Assembly: GCA_035363095.1 (NCBI GenBank)
Contig: DAOSEK010000010.1
Span: 1-34,986, forward strand
DNA from: DAOSEK01 sp035363095
GTDB taxonomy: Archaea; Nanobdellota; Nanobdellia; Woesearchaeales; UBA119
Direction: 5' to 3'
DNA length: 34,986 bases
Every line of letters begins with the position of its first letter. Positions within the stretch are counted from its first letter, which is position 1. The notes beneath the pieces were generated by a model that made no database searches, was not told where the DNA came from, and saw only the letters and a program-made list of their open reading frames with translations. The position numbers and the translations under genes are program-made. This document shows, in pieces, positions 33,575 through 34,986 of this stretch.

Positions 33575-34654
33575 ATGGAATTTTTGAAAAAAGCGGCTGA
33601 AAGTGTAGATTTGTTTCAAGGAGTAAATGTAGGAAAAGCTAATATAAAAGTAATAGGATGTGGTGGCGCAGGAAACAATATGATTTCTTGGCTATATAAT
33701 AAAGGTGTGGATGGTGCAGAGATTTATGCAATAAACACAGATCAGCAACATCTCAATATAATACAAGCAGATAGAAAAGTGCTCATAGGTAAGGATATTA
33801 CTAAAGGTCTTGGTTGCGGTGGCTTCCCAAAAAAAGGTGAAGAGGCTGCAAATGAGACAATTAACGAGGTTAAGGATATGCTTAGAGGTGCAGACATGGT
33901 ATTTGTCTGTGCAGGAATGGGTGGAGGAACAGGAACAGGTTCTGCTCCTGTGGTTGCTAAAGTTGCAAAAGAGATTGGTGCAATCGTAATAGGAACAGTA
34001 ACCATGCCATTTGATATTGAACGAGCAAGAGTGGATAAAGCAGAATATGGGCTTCAAAAACTAAGAGGCTTTTGTGATACAGTTGTTGTAATTGATAATA
34101 ACAGATTGGTAAAAATTGCAGGAAATCTTCCAATTGCTCAGGCATTTGCTGTAGCAAATGAGCTTGTATCTACAATGATAAAAGGCATCGTAGAAACAAT
34201 ATCAGTTCCTTCACTTGTTAATCTAGACTTTGCTGATGTAAAGGCTATAATGTCAAATAGCGGTGTTGCAGTAATTGGAGTAGGTTCATCAGATACAAAA
34301 AACAGGGTTCCAGAAGCAGTAAAAGGTGCCTTACTAAACCCTTTGCTTGATATAAGATATGATGGTGCAACAGGTGCTTTAATCCATATACACGGTGGTC
34401 CTGATTTGACACTTGAAGAGGTTAGTAAAATTGGAGAGCTAGTAACAGAAAGTCTTGACCCTGATGCAAATGTAATCTGGGGTGCAAGAGTTACAGATGA
34501 CATGTCTGGTAAACTAACAGTAATGACAATAATTACAGGTGTAACATCACCATGGATATTAGGTCATGGACAAACCAAGGAAGAGATCTGCTTAAAAAAG
34601 GAATCTGTTAAAAACCTAAAAGAGGATATGCTAGGAATTGAAATTCTTGAATAA
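33575..34654 (+). CDS. ftsZ: cell division protein FtsZ
   Basis: 359 residues. GTP-binding elements: GCGGAGNNM (28-36), the tubulin signature GGGTGTG (116-122), and the T7 loop NLDFADV (216-222) with Asp218 and Asp221 for GTP hydrolysis on the neighbouring subunit. The C-terminus ends EDMLGIEILE after a short linker, a conserved tail type in archaeal FtsZ used for partner binding. The N-terminal helix (FLKKAAESVDLFQG) is as in euryarchaeal FtsZ. It polymerises at mid-cell to drive division. Strong AGGGGGAG ribosome-binding site; transcribed alone, with a hairpin-plus-T-run after the stop. Confidence 0.97.
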   Translation: MEFLKKAAESVDLFQGVNVGKANIKVIGCGGAGNNMISWLYNKGVDGAEIYAINTDQQHLNIIQADRKVLIGKDITKGLGCGGFPKKGEEAANETINEVKDMLRGADMVFVCAGMGGGTGTGSAPVVAKVAKEIGAIVIGTVTMPFDIERARVDKAEYGLQKLRGFCDTVVVIDNNRLVKIAGNLPIAQAFAVANELVSTMIKGIVETISVPSLVNLDFADVKAIMSNSGVAVIGVGSSDTKNRVPEAVKGALLNPLLDIRYDGATGALIHIHGGPDLTLEEVSKIGELVTESLDPDANVIWGARVTDDMSGKLTVMTIITGVTSPWILGHGQTKEEICLKKESVKNLKEDMLGIEILE

Positions 34655-34674
34655 GTCCCCCAAGTCCCCCAATT

Positions 34675-34713
34675 GAATGCCCAAAAACTTTCTTCAAGGG
34701 CATTCTTTTTTTT
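34675..34713 (+). terminator. hairpin and T-run after ftsZ
   Basis: GAATGCCC (34675-34682) pairs perfectly with GGGCATTC (34698-34705), followed directly by eight T. This has the form of a bacterial intrinsic terminator, unlike the hairpin-free T-runs after other genes here. Confidence 0.75.
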
Positions 34714-34721
34714 CTTTTTAT

Positions 34722-34775
34722 TCAAAATTTTCTTACTATCCAAAATTTTCTTACTATTCAAAATTTTTTTTCTAT
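34722..34775. repeat. 18-bp tandem repeat, three units
   Basis: TCAAAATTTTCTTACTAT and two variants follow without gap, and a fourth partial unit begins at 34776. It lies between the ftsZ terminator and repeat B copy 4. Confidence 0.85.
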
Positions 34776-34793
34776 CCAAAAAAGTTTATTATG

Positions 34794-34865
34794 AAAACCC
34801 TTGGCATAAATACTTAGCTATATCGCAGATAGTTGAGGTTAAAATTTTTGTAAAATCCTTCTTTG
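34794..34865. repeat. dispersed repeat B, copy 4 (5' half)
   Basis: AAAACCCTTGGCATAAATACTTAGC, the following TATATCGC and GATAGTTGAGGTT match the first half of copy 3; the second half is lost or too diverged to align. Repeat A copy 3 starts about 20 bp further on. Confidence 0.6.
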
Positions 34866-34885
34866 TCAATTTGCCATTTATTTTA

Positions 34886-34986
34886 TCAATAGAAAAGGAT
34901 ACCTCATGTTTCAACAATAGGACTTAGTACGTTTTTTGTAATCAACAACCTCGCTTTAATACAGCGCATGCTTTCATATTACCAAC
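34886..34986. repeat. dispersed repeat A, copy 3 (cut by window edge)
   Basis: It aligns with copies 1 and 2 from CAATAGAAAAGGATACCTC through the core TTTTTTGTAATCAACAACCT to CATATTACCAAC, where the window ends. It is the most diverged copy: GACTCGG has become GACTTAG, and the middle CTCACTGAATGTAG has become CTCGCTTTAATACAG. Confidence 0.8.

Noticed and set aside
34564..34927. Frames on both strands after ftsZ (Lys/Ile/Leu or Phe/Leu runs)
   Set aside because: They run through the terminator and the 18-bp tandem repeat and partly through the ftsZ end and repeats B and A; composition is explained by the repeats.

Overview
The window is AT-rich archaeal chromosome. It carries an archaeal exosome/proteasome/RNase P gene cluster, RpoK, an archaeal DnaG, SBDS, a ZPR1-type zinc protein, diphthine synthase, a RIO1 kinase, FtsZ and a tRNA-Lys without an encoded CCA. 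Several exported proteins have prepilin-like or Lys-rich N-terminal anchors, and intergenic spacers are long and full of repeats. This fits a DPANN-type lineage (Woesearchaeota/Diapherotrites-like), but the phylum is an inference and cannot be settled from sequence reading alone.

Left part (1-5.8 kb): a 12-bp tandem array that can be read as a Val-Lys-rich repeat protein leaving the window; a small low-complexity ORF; a long spacer with dispersed repeat A; then a translationally coupled pair. The pair is a membrane-anchored SurA-N-like chaperone domain and a membrane-anchored protein with three thioredoxin-fold domains, which together look like an oxidative-folding module facing the outside. 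A small PARP-fold ADP-ribosyltransferase-like gene follows.

Minus-strand information-processing block (5.8-13.3 kb): rnp2 (Pop5), psmA, SBDS, rrp4, rrp41, rrp42 and rpoK run in one direction, with dnaG (an exosome subunit in archaea) about 1.5 kb further on. A small four-helix membrane protein lies on the opposite strand between dnaG and rpoK.

Middle (13.3-20.4 kb): tRNA-Lys(CTT); an array of 29 units of 13 bp; a Nudix hydrolase; a ZPR1 zinc protein; then sugar-phosphate genes. These are a bifunctional phosphoglucose/phosphomannose isomerase and a ROK kinase in tandem, and a PfkB kinase convergent to them, which together could take glucose to fructose phosphates.

Right part (20.9-34.7 kb): six consecutive plus-strand genes for anchored, exported or membrane proteins (large Ig-like protein, Cys-rich protein, cadherin-like S-layer-type protein) form a cell-surface locus. 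They are followed by RIO1, a winged-helix regulator with a probable own operator, dphB, and ftsZ behind a long leader full of inverted repeats.

Two dispersed structured repeat families (A, about 132 bp, three copies; B, about 130 bp, four or more copies) and at least six unrelated short tandem arrays sit in the spacers. The best candidates for undescribed biology are the SurA-N/triple-thioredoxin pair together with the Cys-rich surface locus, the divergent PARP-like protein, the two repeat families, and the ftsZ leader.
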